Shown: positions 1 through 9,494 of the stretch, piece by piece
Layout of the letters: each line of letters starts with the position of its first letter
How positions within the stretch are numbered: position 1 is the first letter of the stretch
Source of the DNA: Jiella sonneratiae
Lineage (GTDB): Bacteria; Pseudomonadota; Alphaproteobacteria; Rhizobiales; Rhizobiaceae
DNA length: 64,000 nt
Reading direction: 5' to 3'
NCBI RefSeq assembly: GCF_017353515.1
Contig: NZ_JAFMPY010000020.1
Coordinates: forward strand, 53,818-117,817
Position numbers and translations under genes: made by a program
The notes under the pieces: generated by a model
Seen by the model: only the letters and a program-made list of their open reading frames with translations
Told to the model about the DNA's origin: nothing
Databases searched by the model: none

Positions 1-1
1 C

Positions 2-955
<954 letters not shown>

Positions 956-1277
956 TCGGCGAGCCGCGCCGGCGGCTGATGGCGGCCGGTCAGCTGCAGG
1001 GTGTCCGCCGCTGCGGAAGCGCCGCGACGGGCCGGCTTGCATTTTGCCGCATTTGCGCCGATTTAAGGGGCGCAATCCGGCGGGCTTGCTCGGCGGCGCG
1101 GTTCCGGCGCGCGCGTGGCCTGCCGGGACGAGATCGGGACGACGGGTCGCCCCGGCCGCCGTCACCCGAAGGAACCAGAACATAAACGCGGCGGGCAGGC
1201 ACCGATGCCGACGATCGCAATGCTCGCGCCCGGCCCAGCCGGGCCGCGACGAACCGAAGTCTAGGATCACAGAGCGA
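956..1277. other. murA-infA intergenic region, no gene recognised
   Basis: No convincing coding frame is visible in these 322 bp. A weak promoter-like pair is present: TTGCAT at 1037-1042 and GATTTA at 1060-1065, with a 17-bp spacer. If real it would drive infA-maf-yacG with a leader of about 200 nt. The match is poor and I would not rely on it. Confidence 0.35.
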
Positions 1278-1496
1278 ATGGCAAAAGAAGAAGTTCTCGA
1301 ATTTCCGGGCGTCGTGACCGAGCTGCTGCCGAATGCGACATTTCGGATCAAGCTCGAGAACGACCACGAAATCATCGCCCATACGGCCGGACGGATGCGC
1401 AAGAACCGCATCCGCGTGCTGACGGGCGACAAGGTCCTCGTCGAGATGACCCCCTACGACCTGACCAAGGGTCGTATCACCTACCGCTTCAAGTAA
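1278..1496 (+). CDS. infA: Translation initiation factor IF-1
   Basis: IF-1 binds the ribosomal A site on the 30S subunit and helps IF-2 and IF-3 select the initiator tRNA. The 72-residue product has the standard family length and begins MAKEEVLEF. It is a single S1-like OB fold with the conserved segments [14 protein letters not shown] and GRITYRFK at the end. The open frame extends upstream to 1044, but the start at 1278 is fixed by family length and by homology from the first residue. It is followed 18 nt later by maf and then yacG, the usual order in Hyphomicrobiales, suggesting one transcript. Confidence 0.98.
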   Translation: MAKEEVLEFPGVVTELLPNATFRIKLENDHEIIAHTAGRMRKNRIRVLTGDKVLVEMTPYDLTKGRITYRFK

Positions 1497-1514
1497 GCCG
1501 CAAGTCCGTCGGGC

Positions 1515-2624
1515 ATGTCGTCCTCCCAACGTCTGGTCCTCGCCTCCGCCTCGCCGCGCCGGCTGGCTCTCCTGCAGCAGGCGGGCGTCGAGCCGGACCG
1601 GCTGATGCCGGCCGACATCGACGAAACGCCGCAGAAGAGCGAACATCCGCGCTCGCTGGCAAAGCGGCTGTCGAAATGGAAGGCGGAAGTCGCGGTGCGG
1701 CGCCTGCGGGAGCTGGCCTACGGTCCGGCGACCGTGCTCGCTGCCGATACGGTGGTCTCCGTCGGCCGGCAGATCATGCCGAAGGCCGAGAACGAGGAAG
1801 ACGCGCTCGCCAATCTGCGCACGCTTTCGGGCCGCACCCACCGGGTCTATACAGGCGTCTGCGTCATCGGGCCGAACGGCGCGCTGCGCCAGCGGCTGAT
1901 CGAATCGCGCGTGCGGTTCAAGCGGCTGTCGCGTCTCGACATCCAGAGCTATCTCGCCTCGGACGAGTGGCGCGGCAAGGCCGGCGGCTACGCCATCCAG
2001 GGGCTCGCCGGCGCCTTCGTCGTCCGGCTCGTCGGCTCCTACACCAATGTCGTCGGCCTGCCTCTCGCCGAGACGCTGGCGCTGCTTTCGGGCGAGGGTT
2101 ACGACATCTATGCCGGCTGGCGCGCGCCGCAGACGCTGCGCGAGGCGGACGACGACGCCGCGGGGGGCGGCGAGCCGCAGGGCCGGACGATGCCGAAAGC
2201 AGGCTTTGTCGTCGGCCGCGGCCCCGAACCGGCTGCCGGCCGCCCGGTCGATCAGGCCGCGGCCAGGGACGGACGCCGCCCGACGCCTCCCTCCCATGAC
2301 CTTTCCGACGCGGAAATCGTCGACGAAGAACCCTCCGACGAGGCGGATCTGGTCGATGACTTGGAGGACGAGGAGGACGCCGCCAACGGCCCGCCGCGCC
2401 GGCCCGCCGCGGGCCCGGAACGCGGTCCGATTGCGGACGACCGGGACGAGACGGCAGGCGAGGGGGCGGACGACGCCGCTGCCGATGCGGATGACGCCGA
2501 CGCCGACGCCGACGCGGACGCCGACGAGGACGACGTCGACGGAGATGACGATCGCAGGCTCGAACCGGCGAGCGCCACCGGTGACGGCCCGAAGCCGGCC
2601 GGCAAAGGCGGGGACGGCCGGTGA
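1515..2624 (+). CDS. maf: Maf family nucleoside-triphosphate pyrophosphatase with a long acidic C-terminal tail
   Basis: Maf proteins hydrolyse (modified) nucleoside triphosphates to monophosphates, a house-cleaning activity linked to division arrest. Residues about 5-200 are a complete Maf domain: [16 protein letters not shown] at the nucleotide-binding site, the DE of [16 protein letters not shown] and the [10 protein letters not shown] motif. The family is normally about 190-210 residues; this protein has 369. Roughly residues 206-369 are an unrelated, probably disordered extension rich in Asp, Glu, Ala and Pro. It includes a run of Ala-Asp dipeptides (around nt 2480-2530) encoded by repeated GAC/GCC codons. 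The extension stays in frame to a normal stop that overlaps the yacG start. Function of the domain is well supported; that of the tail is unknown. Confidence 0.92.
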   Translation: MSSSQRLVLASASPRRLALLQQAGVEPDRLMPADIDETPQKSEHPRSLAKRLSKWKAEVAVRRLRELAYGPATVLAADTVVSVGRQIMPKAENEEDALANLRTLSGRTHRVYTGVCVIGPNGALRQRLIESRVRFKRLSRLDIQSYLASDEWRGKAGGYAIQGLAGAFVVRLVGSYTNVVGLPLAETLALLSGEGYDIYAGWRAPQTLREADDDAAGGGEPQGRTMPKAGFVVGRGPEPAAGRPVDQAAARDGRRPTPPSHDLSDAEIVDEEPSDEADLVDDLEDEEDAANGPPRRPAAGPERGPIADDRDETAGEGADDAAADADDADADADADADEDDVDGDDDRRLEPASATGDGPKPAGKGGDGR

Positions 2625-2818
2625 GCGGCGAGGTGTCACCCCCGACGGCGATGCGGCCGACCCGCAAATGTCCGGAATGCGGACGCCCGTCGCGGCGCGA
2701 GAACTATCCGTTCTGTTCGCCGCGCTGCAAGTCGGTCGATTTGAACCGGTGGCTCTCCGGCAGCTACGTCATTGCCGGCCCGGAGCACGAAGAAACGTCC
2801 GAGGACGAAGAGCGCTGA
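2621..2818 (+). CDS. yacG: DNA gyrase inhibitor YacG (zinc-binding)
   Basis: YacG is a small zinc protein that binds GyrB and inhibits gyrase in E. coli. The 65-residue product carries the four-cysteine zinc motif KCPECGRP...FCSPRCK, followed by the family signature [15 protein letters not shown] and an acidic end. Translation starts at GTG in a GTGA overlap with the maf stop codon, indicating translational coupling. A tRNA-Phe gene often follows yacG in related genomes, but none is visible here. Confidence 0.95.
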   Translation: MSGEVSPPTAMRPTRKCPECGRPSRRENYPFCSPRCKSVDLNRWLSGSYVIAGPEHEETSEDEER

Positions 2819-2887
2819 AAGCCTTTCAGCCGGCGGGCGCAAAGGGACACGGCTGCGGCGTCGCCTGACGGTCCCGCTGCCGAGCGG

Positions 2888-3079
2888 TCATTTCCGCTGG
2901 CCCGTCGAGCCCGCATCCGTTTCGAAGACGCGCCGGGAATCCCTGTCCCGGCGCAGGGCGGCCACGGCGTCGACGATGTTGCCGGAAACGTCGGAGCGCG
3001 CGCGCGTCGTGGCGATGCCGAGCGCCCGGAGTGCGCTTTCGACTTCTTCGGCGAGGTCCGTGTCGTCATCGATCCTCAT
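2888..3079 (-). CDS. Small hypothetical protein (63 aa)
   Basis: I do not recognise this short frame. From the ATG at 3079 it encodes 63 residues starting MRIDDDTDLAEEVESALRAL, predicted to be largely helical, with a charged stretch around AALRRDRDSRR. The open frame extends further upstream, but that part is Arg/Pro-rich and looks non-coding. It lies convergent to yacG (69 bp gap), and codon usage resembles coding sequence. It could be a small conserved Hyphomicrobiales protein or a spurious frame. Confidence 0.45.
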   Translation of the reverse strand: MRIDDDTDLAEEVESALRALGIATTRARSDVSGNIVDAVAALRRDRDSRRVFETDAGSTGQRK

Positions 3080-3348
3080 GCGAGTTCCGATCTCTCCAAC
3101 GAATCTCCAACAAAGTGGCCGCTGCCTGCGGGAGCCGCGAGCCGGAGCATCGCTCTCGCGAGCCTGACGCTTCCGGGACGGGACGCAACGAGGGACCACT
3201 TTCGAACCGGCATCCGGCCGCGACCCGATGCCGATCTCTGCAGGCTCCGTTCGTAGCGTGATTTCCGTCGGGAGAATATCAAGCAGTTAAACGTCCGACG
3301 ACAGTCGCGGCGGCGTCGCGGGCAGAAGCCGGGCAGCGTCGAGCGCTC

Positions 3349-3975
3349 CTACCTGGCGACGGCACCGACCAGGATGTCGCGGCCGTTGGTGATCCGGTTC
3401 CACTTGCCGGGATCGTCGACGCTCTGGCGCTTCAGATAGGCATAGGGCGTCCGGCTCCAGGGCAGGATCCGCCAGTTGAGATTGTCGAGGATGAAGTCGC
3501 CGTCGGCGGTGTGGAGCGTCAGGACGGCATGGCCCTCGCCATTGGTCTTCTTGACCACCGTGAGGAGGAGATCCGCATAGTCGATCTTCAATTCCTCGTG
3601 CAGCCGTCGGCGCTTCAGGAGAGCGTAGTCCTCGCAGTCGCCGGCGGTCGTCGGATAGGTCCAATATTCCTCGACGCCGTAACGGTCCTCGTCGGATTCG
3701 GCCTTGATCTGGGAATTCACCAGCGTGTTGATGGCGGCGATCCGGTGCATCAGCGCGGGGTCGAGGGCCAGTGGCTGCGGCAGTCCCTTCTTCTCGCCAG
3801 GCCGGCATTCGTCCGGAAGGCGCCGGCAGAAGTCCTGATGGCCGATCGGCCGCGGCGCCGATACGCCGACCTGCATGAACGGCCCCCGGGCCTCCATGGC
3901 GCCGGCGTCGCCGGTCCCGGCGGCTGACGTCAGGCAAAGCAACAGCGTGGCGCCGATTGCGCGAAATCCCACCAT
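3349..3975 (-). CDS. BTLCP-type transglutaminase-like cysteine proteinase (periplasmic)
   Basis: This family (bacterial transglutaminase-like cysteine proteinases, formerly DUF920, peptidase C93) is widespread in alphaproteobacteria; biochemical roles are poorly known, though gammaproteobacterial LapG relatives cleave surface adhesins. The 208-residue product from ATG 3975 begins with an N-terminal signal peptide (MVGFRAIGATLLLCLTSAAG). The papain-like triad is visible: Cys in TTAGDCEDYALLK, His in GEGHAVLTLHT and Asp in DGDFILDNL. The start is chosen because GGATCGAGGGG lies just upstream; a longer frame to 4032 has no signal-peptide-like beginning. It is a single gene with no operon partner. 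Confidence 0.88.
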   Translation of the reverse strand: MVGFRAIGATLLLCLTSAAGTGDAGAMEARGPFMQVGVSAPRPIGHQDFCRRLPDECRPGEKKGLPQPLALDPALMHRIAAINTLVNSQIKAESDEDRYGVEEYWTYPTTAGDCEDYALLKRRRLHEELKIDYADLLLTVVKKTNGEGHAVLTLHTADGDFILDNLNWRILPWSRTPYAYLKRQSVDDPGKWNRITNGRDILVGAVAR

Positions 3976-4263
3976 GCGTCCCCTCGATCCGCAGGTCTGT
4001 CCCGTATGCTGATCTGCCGATGTTCTATGCAAGACCGCAATGTGTCAATCGATTGTGCAGCGCCGAAAGGCCCCGGCTGAAAGCCAGGCACAAGATTGAC
4101 GACGGCCTCGCGCAGGATACGCGCAACGGCTGCGGCGGCGGGCTTTTCAGCCCGCTTTCAAATACTTGATGGAAAAGCGATATTTGCTGCGGCTCCGCGA
4201 AGTGCGTCGATCGGATCACACCCGGGCCGTCGAAAGCTTGGAAAAGGTCGAAGCCAGCCTGGC

Positions 4264-5106
4264 TCAGCCTAGTTCGACGGCCGCCCGGACGAGGTCGGCG
4301 AGGCTCCGCTCGATCAGGTCGAGATCCTGCGGTCGGGAAAGGCGATGGTCGCCGTCGCGCACGAGGCTGAGGATCACCGCCTGGTGGGGCAGGTGTTCGA
4401 CGAGGGCGAGGGCATGCTCGAAGGGGACGTCCGCATCGGCCATTCCCTGGACGATCGTCACCGGGCAGCCGGTGTCGATGAGGCCGTCGAGAACGAGATT
4501 GGCCCGGCCGTCATCGAACAGCGCCCGCGTATAGACGTCCGGCTCGCTGGCATAGGCTGAGGGCACCACGAGGCGCCCGTCGATCGCGATCGCGGCCCGC
4601 TGTTCGGCGGTCAGCTTCGGCAGGATCAGGCGCTCGGTGAAATCGGGAGCGGGAGCGAGCAGGAGAAGGCCGCGGATGCGCCCGGCCAGCCCGAAGGCTT
4701 CTGCGTTCCTGACGAGGTTGAGGGCGATCCAGGCGCCCATCGACGAGCCGGAAAGGACGAGGGGGCCGTCGCCGAGTTCCCGCAGCACCGCCGCCGCTTC
4801 GTCGGTCCAGCCGCCGATCGTCCCGTCCTCGAAGCGTCCGGTCGATTCGCCGTGGCCGGAGTAGTCGAAGCGACAATAGCCGAGGTCCTCGCGTCGCGCG
4901 AAGTCGAGAAGGCGCTCGGCCTTGGTGCCGCGCATGTCGGAACGGTAGCCGCCGAGCCAGACGATGGTCGGGGCATCCGTGCGGCCGCGGCTGCGGCGCC
5001 TGCGCCAGGCGATCTCGCGCGCCGCCGGGCCGTCGCCGACGGTCAGGCGGCCGGCGGTCTCGTCGTCGGGCATCGGCGAAAGCTGCGGGCTCGTCTCGTC
5101 CACCAT
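4264..5106 (-). CDS. Alpha/beta hydrolase
   Basis: A 280-residue serine hydrolase of the alpha/beta fold with unknown substrate. The nucleophile elbow is GSSMGAW, preceded by the strand WLGGYRSDM (oxyanion hole) and RFDYSGHGEST. A downstream DADVP acid and a C-terminal GDHRLSR histidine complete the triad, so it should be active. The start at ATG 5106 is preceded by GGAGAGGTGCGAG, a good ribosome-binding site; an open frame continues 53 codons upstream but is Pro/Arg-rich with no such signal. Close relatives are often annotated as carboxylesterase or monoacylglycerol-lipase-like proteins. It is divergent from infC, separated by about 400 bp. Confidence 0.88.
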   Translation of the reverse strand: MVDETSPQLSPMPDDETAGRLTVGDGPAAREIAWRRRRSRGRTDAPTIVWLGGYRSDMRGTKAERLLDFARREDLGYCRFDYSGHGESTGRFEDGTIGGWTDEAAAVLRELGDGPLVLSGSSMGAWIALNLVRNAEAFGLAGRIRGLLLLAPAPDFTERLILPKLTAEQRAAIAIDGRLVVPSAYASEPDVYTRALFDDGRANLVLDGLIDTGCPVTIVQGMADADVPFEHALALVEHLPHQAVILSLVRDGDHRLSRPQDLDLIERSLADLVRAAVELG

Positions 5107-5343
5107 CTCGCACCTCTCCTCGCGTTGCGCCCCGGCCTCCCATGTCGGGGCTCTCCGCGCAAGTCCGCGCCGAGGGTTCGGTAAAGCCGCCGGGCGCGGC
5201 GCCGGACGGCGAAGCTCGACCGGGTCGAACCGAAGGGGGATGAAACGAGCCGATCGGATGATCATGTAGGAGAGGACGTCGCCGCTGCGCCGCCCGTTTG
5301 CGCCGCCCGACCGCCTGAAAGCCGCCGCGATCTCGCCGGTGAG

Positions 5344-5372
5344 GTGTCAAGCGCGCAGATCGATGCTATAAA
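5344..5372 (+). promoter_or_regulatory. Possible promoter of infC
   Basis: A CTATAAAG box (TATAAA at 5367-5372) lies about 140 bp before the infC start, with a weak TGTCAA -35 candidate at 5345-5350. This would give infC a leader of roughly 130 nt, room for a regulatory structure. The -35 match is poor, so confidence is low. The rest of the 403-bp divergent spacer (5107-5509) holds no recognisable gene. Confidence 0.3.
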
Positions 5373-5509
5373 GGGCGACGGCGCGTCGCTGCAGGCGGCG
5401 AGCGAGACTGTCGGACCGGCGCTCGAAGCGATCGCCGGCCTTCGAGCGTTCCGATTTTATAGATCGTTCCGCTCTCGCAGATCAGTGTCAACAACCGGAG
5501 AATACGACC

Positions 5510-6049
5510 ATTCGCAGACCATTCCGTGCACCGCCGGCTCAAAAGGAGGGGCCTCGCTCCAATCGGGAAATCCGCGTCCCGCAGATTCAGCTCATCGACC
5601 ACGAGGGCCAGAATCGCGGTCACATCGCGACGCAGGAAGCCCTCGCACTCGCGGAGGAGGCCGGGCTCGATCTCGTCGAGATCGTTCCGACCGCCAATCC
5701 GCCCGTCTGCAAGATCCTCGATCTCGGCAAGCTGAAATACGAGAGCCAGAAGAAGGCGGCCGAGGCGCGCAAGCGCCAGAAGACCATCGAGGTCAAAGAG
5801 ATCAAGATGCGGCCGAACATCGACGAGCACGACTACGAGACCAAGATGAAGTCGGTGCGCCGGTTCTTCGACGAGGGCGACAAGGTCAAGGTGACGCTGC
5901 GCTTCCGCGGCCGCGAGATGGCGCACCAGGAGCTGGGGATGCAGCTCCTCAACCGCGTCAAGGAAGACACTTCCGAGTTCTCGAAGGTCGAGGCCGAGCC
6001 GAAGCTCGAAGGCCGGCAGATGATGATGGTGCTCGCCCCGCGCGGCTGA
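5510..6049 (+). CDS. infC: Translation initiation factor IF-3, ATT start codon
   Basis: IF-3 dissociates ribosomes and proofreads start-codon/initiator pairing. The product is 179 residues, the usual length for rhizobial IF-3. It reads (M)[17 protein letters not shown] and then [15 protein letters not shown]; the C-terminal domain contains [15 protein letters not shown] and ends [13 protein letters not shown]. No ATG, GTG or TTG gives this N-terminus: homology begins at an ATT codon at 5510, preceded by CCGGAG at 5495-5500 with a 9-nt spacer. Rare AUU starts on infC underlie autoregulation in E. coli, because IF-3 itself discriminates against them. The first in-frame ATG (5807) would remove the N-terminal domain. 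rpmI-rplT does not follow; a strong terminator does. Confidence 0.95.
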   Translation: MRRPFRAPPAQKEGPRSNREIRVPQIQLIDHEGQNRGHIATQEALALAEEAGLDLVEIVPTANPPVCKILDLGKLKYESQKKAAEARKRQKTIEVKEIKMRPNIDEHDYETKMKSVRRFFDEGDKVKVTLRFRGREMAHQELGMQLLNRVKEDTSEFSKVEAEPKLEGRQMMMVLAPRG

Positions 6050-6117
6050 GCCTGCCGCTGCCGCTCGTTGCGATCCGCCTGGGCGCGGTGGCAATGCCGG
6101 CATGAGACGAAATTTGG

Positions 6118-6153
6118 AAAACGCCGCCGGGCCGTCGCCTGCGCGGCGTTTTT
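6118..6153 (+). terminator. Rho-independent terminator after infC
   Basis: A 10-bp perfect stem (AAAACGCCGC at 6118-6127 with GCGGCGTTTT at 6143-6152), a 15-nt loop and a T run immediately after the stem. It lies 69 bp past the infC stop codon, so infC appears to be monocistronic. Confidence 0.85.
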
Positions 6154-6300
6154 CGTTCGGTGTATGAATCGCGCGGGCATGGCAGCGCCCTCGGCCCACG
6201 CGGGGCCCGCGGCAGGACGTTCGCGCCCGCCTGCGCTCGTCGAGCCGGCATGTGCGGGCGGCGCATCACGATCGGCCGCGTCCTGCGAAAGCGCTCGGTC

Positions 6301-6364
<64 letters not shown>

Positions 6365-6446
6365 GGCAAGCGGCGTCCGCCCCCTTATCTGGTGGCGACA
6401 AGCGGCGATGCCCGGTGTGGATCCGGGCCGGCAGCAGGGGGCGGAA

Positions 6447-6866
6447 ATGGATGTCTTCAAGGATCATCGTATCGCCGGGCTGCGGTCTCCCAGTCTCGAC
6501 GACGTCGAGGCGCTGGCGATCGCGGCCTATGACGAACTTCCGCAGGAGTTTCGCGCCCTGTGCGGCGAGATCCGCTTCATCGTCGCGGATTTTCCCGACG
6601 AGGACGTGATCGACGCCATGGAGCTGGAATCGGAGTTCGACATTCTCGGGCTCTTCGAGGGCCGGCCGATCGGCGACATGGGCGTCGGGGCGACCGGGGC
6701 GATGGCCAACCGCATCCTGCTCTATCGCCGGCCGATCCTCGACTACTGGGCCGAGAACGACGAGACGCTGGAGGCGATCGTCCGGCATGTGCTGATCCAC
6801 GAGATCGGCCATCATTTCGGCCTCTCGGACGACGACATGGAAGCGCTGGAGCGCGACGCCGAATAG
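6447..6866 (+). CDS. Zincin-like metallopeptidase (MMP family, minigluzincin type)
   Basis: A 139-residue member of the small PF06262-type metallopeptidase family, cytosolic and of unknown substrate. The zinc motif is HEIGHHFGLSDDDM near the C-terminus: two histidines and a glutamate of HExxH, with Asp further along. The central part carries IRFIVADFPDED and LGLFEG, typical of the family. The ATG at 6447 is chosen because AGGGGG lies 5 nt upstream and because relatives start near this point. Upstream in-frame starts (for example 6252) would add a repeat-encoded Ser/Leu/Cys tract. The gene stands alone; a converging small gene follows. Confidence 0.87.
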   Translation: MDVFKDHRIAGLRSPSLDDVEALAIAAYDELPQEFRALCGEIRFIVADFPDEDVIDAMELESEFDILGLFEGRPIGDMGVGATGAMANRILLYRRPILDYWAENDETLEAIVRHVLIHEIGHHFGLSDDDMEALERDAE

Positions 6867-6967
6867 AGGCCGGCATCGTCCGGTTGCCCGGGCAGTCAGG
6901 CTCTCTTTGCCGGCGGTTGCGCGGCCTGCCCGACGAGGCCGCCGCCTCCGACGGCTCGGGGCCCGCC

Positions 6968-7240
6968 TCAGCCCGCCTGATGCCGGCTGACGAATTTGTT
7001 GAAGTTCGGATTGTCGCCGGACGTGTCGAGCATCAGCGCGAGTTCCTGCGCCTCGAAGATCTCGAAGAACGCGTCCCAGGATATCTCTTCGAGGCCCTGG
7101 TTGTCGTGCCCGTGGTCGAAGCGCAGCACGCCCGGTCCGCCGTCGCCCCTGGTGTCGGAAACCACCGCCGGCTTGCCTTTGGTGCGCTTGGCGAAATCCT
7201 TGATGTCGTTGTGGTCGATGACGATGTGCGAAGCTGCCAT
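6968..7240 (-). CDS. Conserved small hypothetical protein (90 aa)
   Basis: A 90-residue protein of a family conserved in alphaproteobacteria and often misannotated as 1,4-alpha-glucan branching enzyme. Recognisable features are the HNDIKDFAKRTKGKPAVV start (an 'H..I..WA..R.GKPA' pattern in relatives), GVLRFDHG, then LEEISWDAFFEIFEAQELAL and a final NFNKFVSR. No catalytic residues are evident and no carbohydrate-enzyme domain is present. It is probably single, with AGGAAAG-type sequence before the ATG. Function unknown; I would not transfer the branching-enzyme name. Confidence 0.8.
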   Translation of the reverse strand: MAASHIVIDHNDIKDFAKRTKGKPAVVSDTRGDGGPGVLRFDHGHDNQGLEEISWDAFFEIFEAQELALMLDTSGDNPNFNKFVSRHQAG

Positions 7241-7304
7241 GATCTTTCCTCTCCTCAGGGTTGCCTGTGAGAGAAAAGATCGTCGGCGGCCGGACGTTCC
7301 GGCG

Positions 7305-7511
7305 TCACTGGTTGCCGAGCTTCATTTCCGGATCGTAGTTCTTGCCTTCGACCGACTTCGTCACCGCCTGGCCGCAGCGCATCGTCTTCGTCTCGGCGTC
7401 GAAGGCATAGGTCGGAGAACCGTGGAGCTCCCACCCCTTCGACAGAGCGAGCGAGACCTTGTGGCAGAAGCTGGCATCATCCGGGCCGGAGAGGAAGCGG
7501 TAGAGTTTCAT
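7305..7511 (-). CDS. DUF1737 domain protein (68 aa)
   Basis: A 68-residue protein starting MKLYRFLSGPDDASFCHKV and containing LSKGWELHGSPTY and MRCGQAVTK, the pattern of DUF1737 proteins. These are short single-domain proteins of unknown function. ATG 7511 is selected because the family begins at MKLYR; the frame is open further upstream but Arg/Ala-rich. It precedes the 90-residue conserved gene in the same direction with a 64-bp gap, so the two may be cotranscribed. Confidence 0.82.
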   Translation of the reverse strand: MKLYRFLSGPDDASFCHKVSLALSKGWELHGSPTYAFDAETKTMRCGQAVTKSVEGKNYDPEMKLGNQ

Positions 7512-7851
7512 CGGGCGTCCATCGGTTGAGGCGCCGCGTTCGGTGCGGCGGCGGCATCGCGCATCGGCGCACCCCGACATCGCTCGGCGTGGCGTCGTTG
7601 CGGCGATGGCCGATGCCATACGCGAAACGCGCCATCCCGCAAACGTGCCCCCGCCTCGGAAGCCCGGCAATTCCGCGCAATGAAATCTCGTTGTCGCAAC
7701 CGTCATTGTCCCGGTCAGATATTTCCGCGCCGAAGGACTGATCCGGCACGTTCGGTCCATAGCCGCCGAAGCAATCGGCTTCGGCTGCCAGGGAACGCTC
7801 GTCGGGCAGGCGGCTTCCCGTCATACGACATCGTGATCACAGGAGGCGATC
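7512..7851. other. Intergenic region, nothing recognised
   Basis: These 340 bp lie between two divergently transcribed genes. I see no coding frame with plausible protein character, no tRNA and no strong hairpin with a T run. It must contain promoters for the flanking genes, but none is clear enough to place. Confidence 0.5.
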
Positions 7852-8301
7852 ATGACGACCACCGTCGGCCGGGAAACCGAAATCGGCAGCCTCGTCGAAG
7901 ATCTCATCGTTCTCGAGCGGGATGCCATCGCGGCCTATGATTCGACCATCGAGCGGCTTGCCGGCGGGGCTCTCGGAACGCAGGTCGCGCAATTCCGCAA
8001 GGATCACATCCAGCACCTCGACGTGCTCAACGAGATGGCGGCCGAACTCGGCATCGACGCGCCGCGCGAGGGCGACGCCAAGCAGCTCCTGACCACCGGC
8101 AAGATCGCCCTGGCACAGCTGATGGGCGACAAGGCCATCCTCAAGGCGATGAAGACCAACGAGGACAAGACGGTGAAGGCATACGAGCGCGCCACCAATC
8201 ACCCCGAGGCCGTGGAGAAGTCGCGGGCCTTCTTCGCCAGGGCACTTGCCGACGAGGAGCGGCACCGGGAATGGATGGAAAGGACCGCCGCTTCGCTCTG
8301 A
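7852..8301 (+). CDS. Ferritin-like domain protein (DUF2383-type)
   Basis: A 149-residue, almost entirely helical protein of the ferritin-like superfamily. Candidate di-metal ligands are the Glu residues in [16 protein letters not shown], His/Glu in [14 protein letters not shown] and [11 protein letters not shown] in the last helix. Members of this group are stress-associated four-helix bundles whose activities are not settled. The ATG at 7852 is preceded by a strong ribosome-binding site, AGGAGG at 7842-7847. It is a single gene. Iron binding is inferred, not shown. Confidence 0.82.
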   Translation: MTTTVGRETEIGSLVEDLIVLERDAIAAYDSTIERLAGGALGTQVAQFRKDHIQHLDVLNEMAAELGIDAPREGDAKQLLTTGKIALAQLMGDKAILKAMKTNEDKTVKAYERATNHPEAVEKSRAFFARALADEERHREWMERTAASL

Positions 8302-8515
8302 GCCCGCCCCGGCGCGGGAACACTCCTGGTCATCGGGTCCGTCGATCGAGGCGCGGGCGACTTCTCCATCGACCGAAGGGTGGGCGGCCGAAGCGCGGGG
8401 AATTTCCGGCCGCCGCTTCTTTTCCATGCCGCACGGCGCCGCGTTCCGCCTTTCGTCCGCAGCGCGGCTCGTGCTATCGACGAACCCCATCTTGGACGAG
8501 TTGAAGGCCGATCAA

Positions 8516-9121
8516 ATGCAGAAATTCGACAGGCTGACCGGCGTCGCGGCGCCGATGCCGATGGTCAACGTCGACACCGACATGATCATCCCGAAGGATT
8601 ATCTGAAGACGATCAAGCGCACCGGCCTCGGCACCGGGCTCTTCGCCGAGCTGCGCTACAAGGACGACGGATCGGAGAACCCCGACTTCGTGCTCAACAG
8701 GCCGGCCTATCGCAACGCCGAGATCATCGTCGCGGGCGACAATTTCGGCTGCGGATCGTCGCGCGAACACGCTCCCTGGGCGCTGCTCGACTTCGGCATC
8801 CGCTGCGTGATCTCGACCTCCTTCGCCGACATCTTCTACAACAACTGCTTCAAGAACGGCATCCTGCCGATCCGCGTGACGCCGGAGCAGCTCGCCCTCC
8901 TGCTCGACGATGCCGAGCGCGGCGCCAATGCGCGGCTGACCGTCGATCTCGAGCGCCAGACGATCTCCGGACCGGACGGGGGCGAGATCTCCTTCGAGAT
9001 CGATCCGTTCCGCAAGCACTGCCTGCTCAACGGCCTCGACGACATCGGCCTGACGCTCGAGCGGGCAGGCGCGATCGGCGACTACGAGGCGCGGCTTGCC
9101 GAAGAGCGGCCCTGGGCCTGA
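8516..9121 (+). CDS. leuD: 3-isopropylmalate dehydratase small subunit
   Basis: LeuD pairs with the [4Fe-4S] LeuC subunit to isomerise 2- and 3-isopropylmalate in leucine biosynthesis. The 201-residue product has the standard length, begins [16 protein letters not shown], and carries the substrate-recognition motif [17 protein letters not shown], then [10 protein letters not shown] and the family C-terminal [22 protein letters not shown] 8516 has GAAGG 8 nt upstream and matches family N-termini; the frame is open further upstream without homology. leuC and leuB are not in the window, consistent with the scattered leu genes of this order. Confidence 0.97.
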   Translation: MQKFDRLTGVAAPMPMVNVDTDMIIPKDYLKTIKRTGLGTGLFAELRYKDDGSENPDFVLNRPAYRNAEIIVAGDNFGCGSSREHAPWALLDFGIRCVISTSFADIFYNNCFKNGILPIRVTPEQLALLLDDAERGANARLTVDLERQTISGPDGGEISFEIDPFRKHCLLNGLDDIGLTLERAGAIGDYEARLAEERPWA

Positions 9122-9286
9122 CGACGCCGCGGCGCGCCATCGGCGCCGCCGGCGCCGGGGCCGGCCTCCGGGGCTGCCGGGTGTGGCCGGCAGGCTCCTT
9201 GCGCAAGGCTTTCCGGGCGTTCCACCGAAACCCGCCGATCGGGTGTTGACGCGCCGGGCGAAATCATCGAATAAGGCGCCCGCAGC

Positions 9287-9361
<75 letters not shown>

Positions 9362-9494
9362 TTCCCCTTCAGTATCGACATTGCCGCATCCGGTTGCAGA
9401 GTGCTGCCGGTCTGGACTCGGCTTTGCCCGCCGGGCCGGGAGGCGCTATGAGAACCGCGGCGGCCCGCCGGGGAGGCTCGCGGAGACATGATCG

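Noticed and set aside
990..2639. A 549-codon minus-strand frame opposite infA and maf
   Set aside because: It covers recognised sense genes and translates to Arg/Val/Gly-rich sequence with no homology I can see.
6968..7240. 1,4-alpha-glucan branching enzyme annotation often attached to this family
   Set aside because: The protein has 90 residues and none of the GH13/GH57 catalytic regions; the name appears to be a propagated error.
8246..8515. An N-terminal extension of LeuD from an upstream in-frame start
   Set aside because: The extra 90 codons overlap the ferritin-like gene and are not family-like; ATG 8516 has a good ribosome-binding site and matches known LeuD N-termini.
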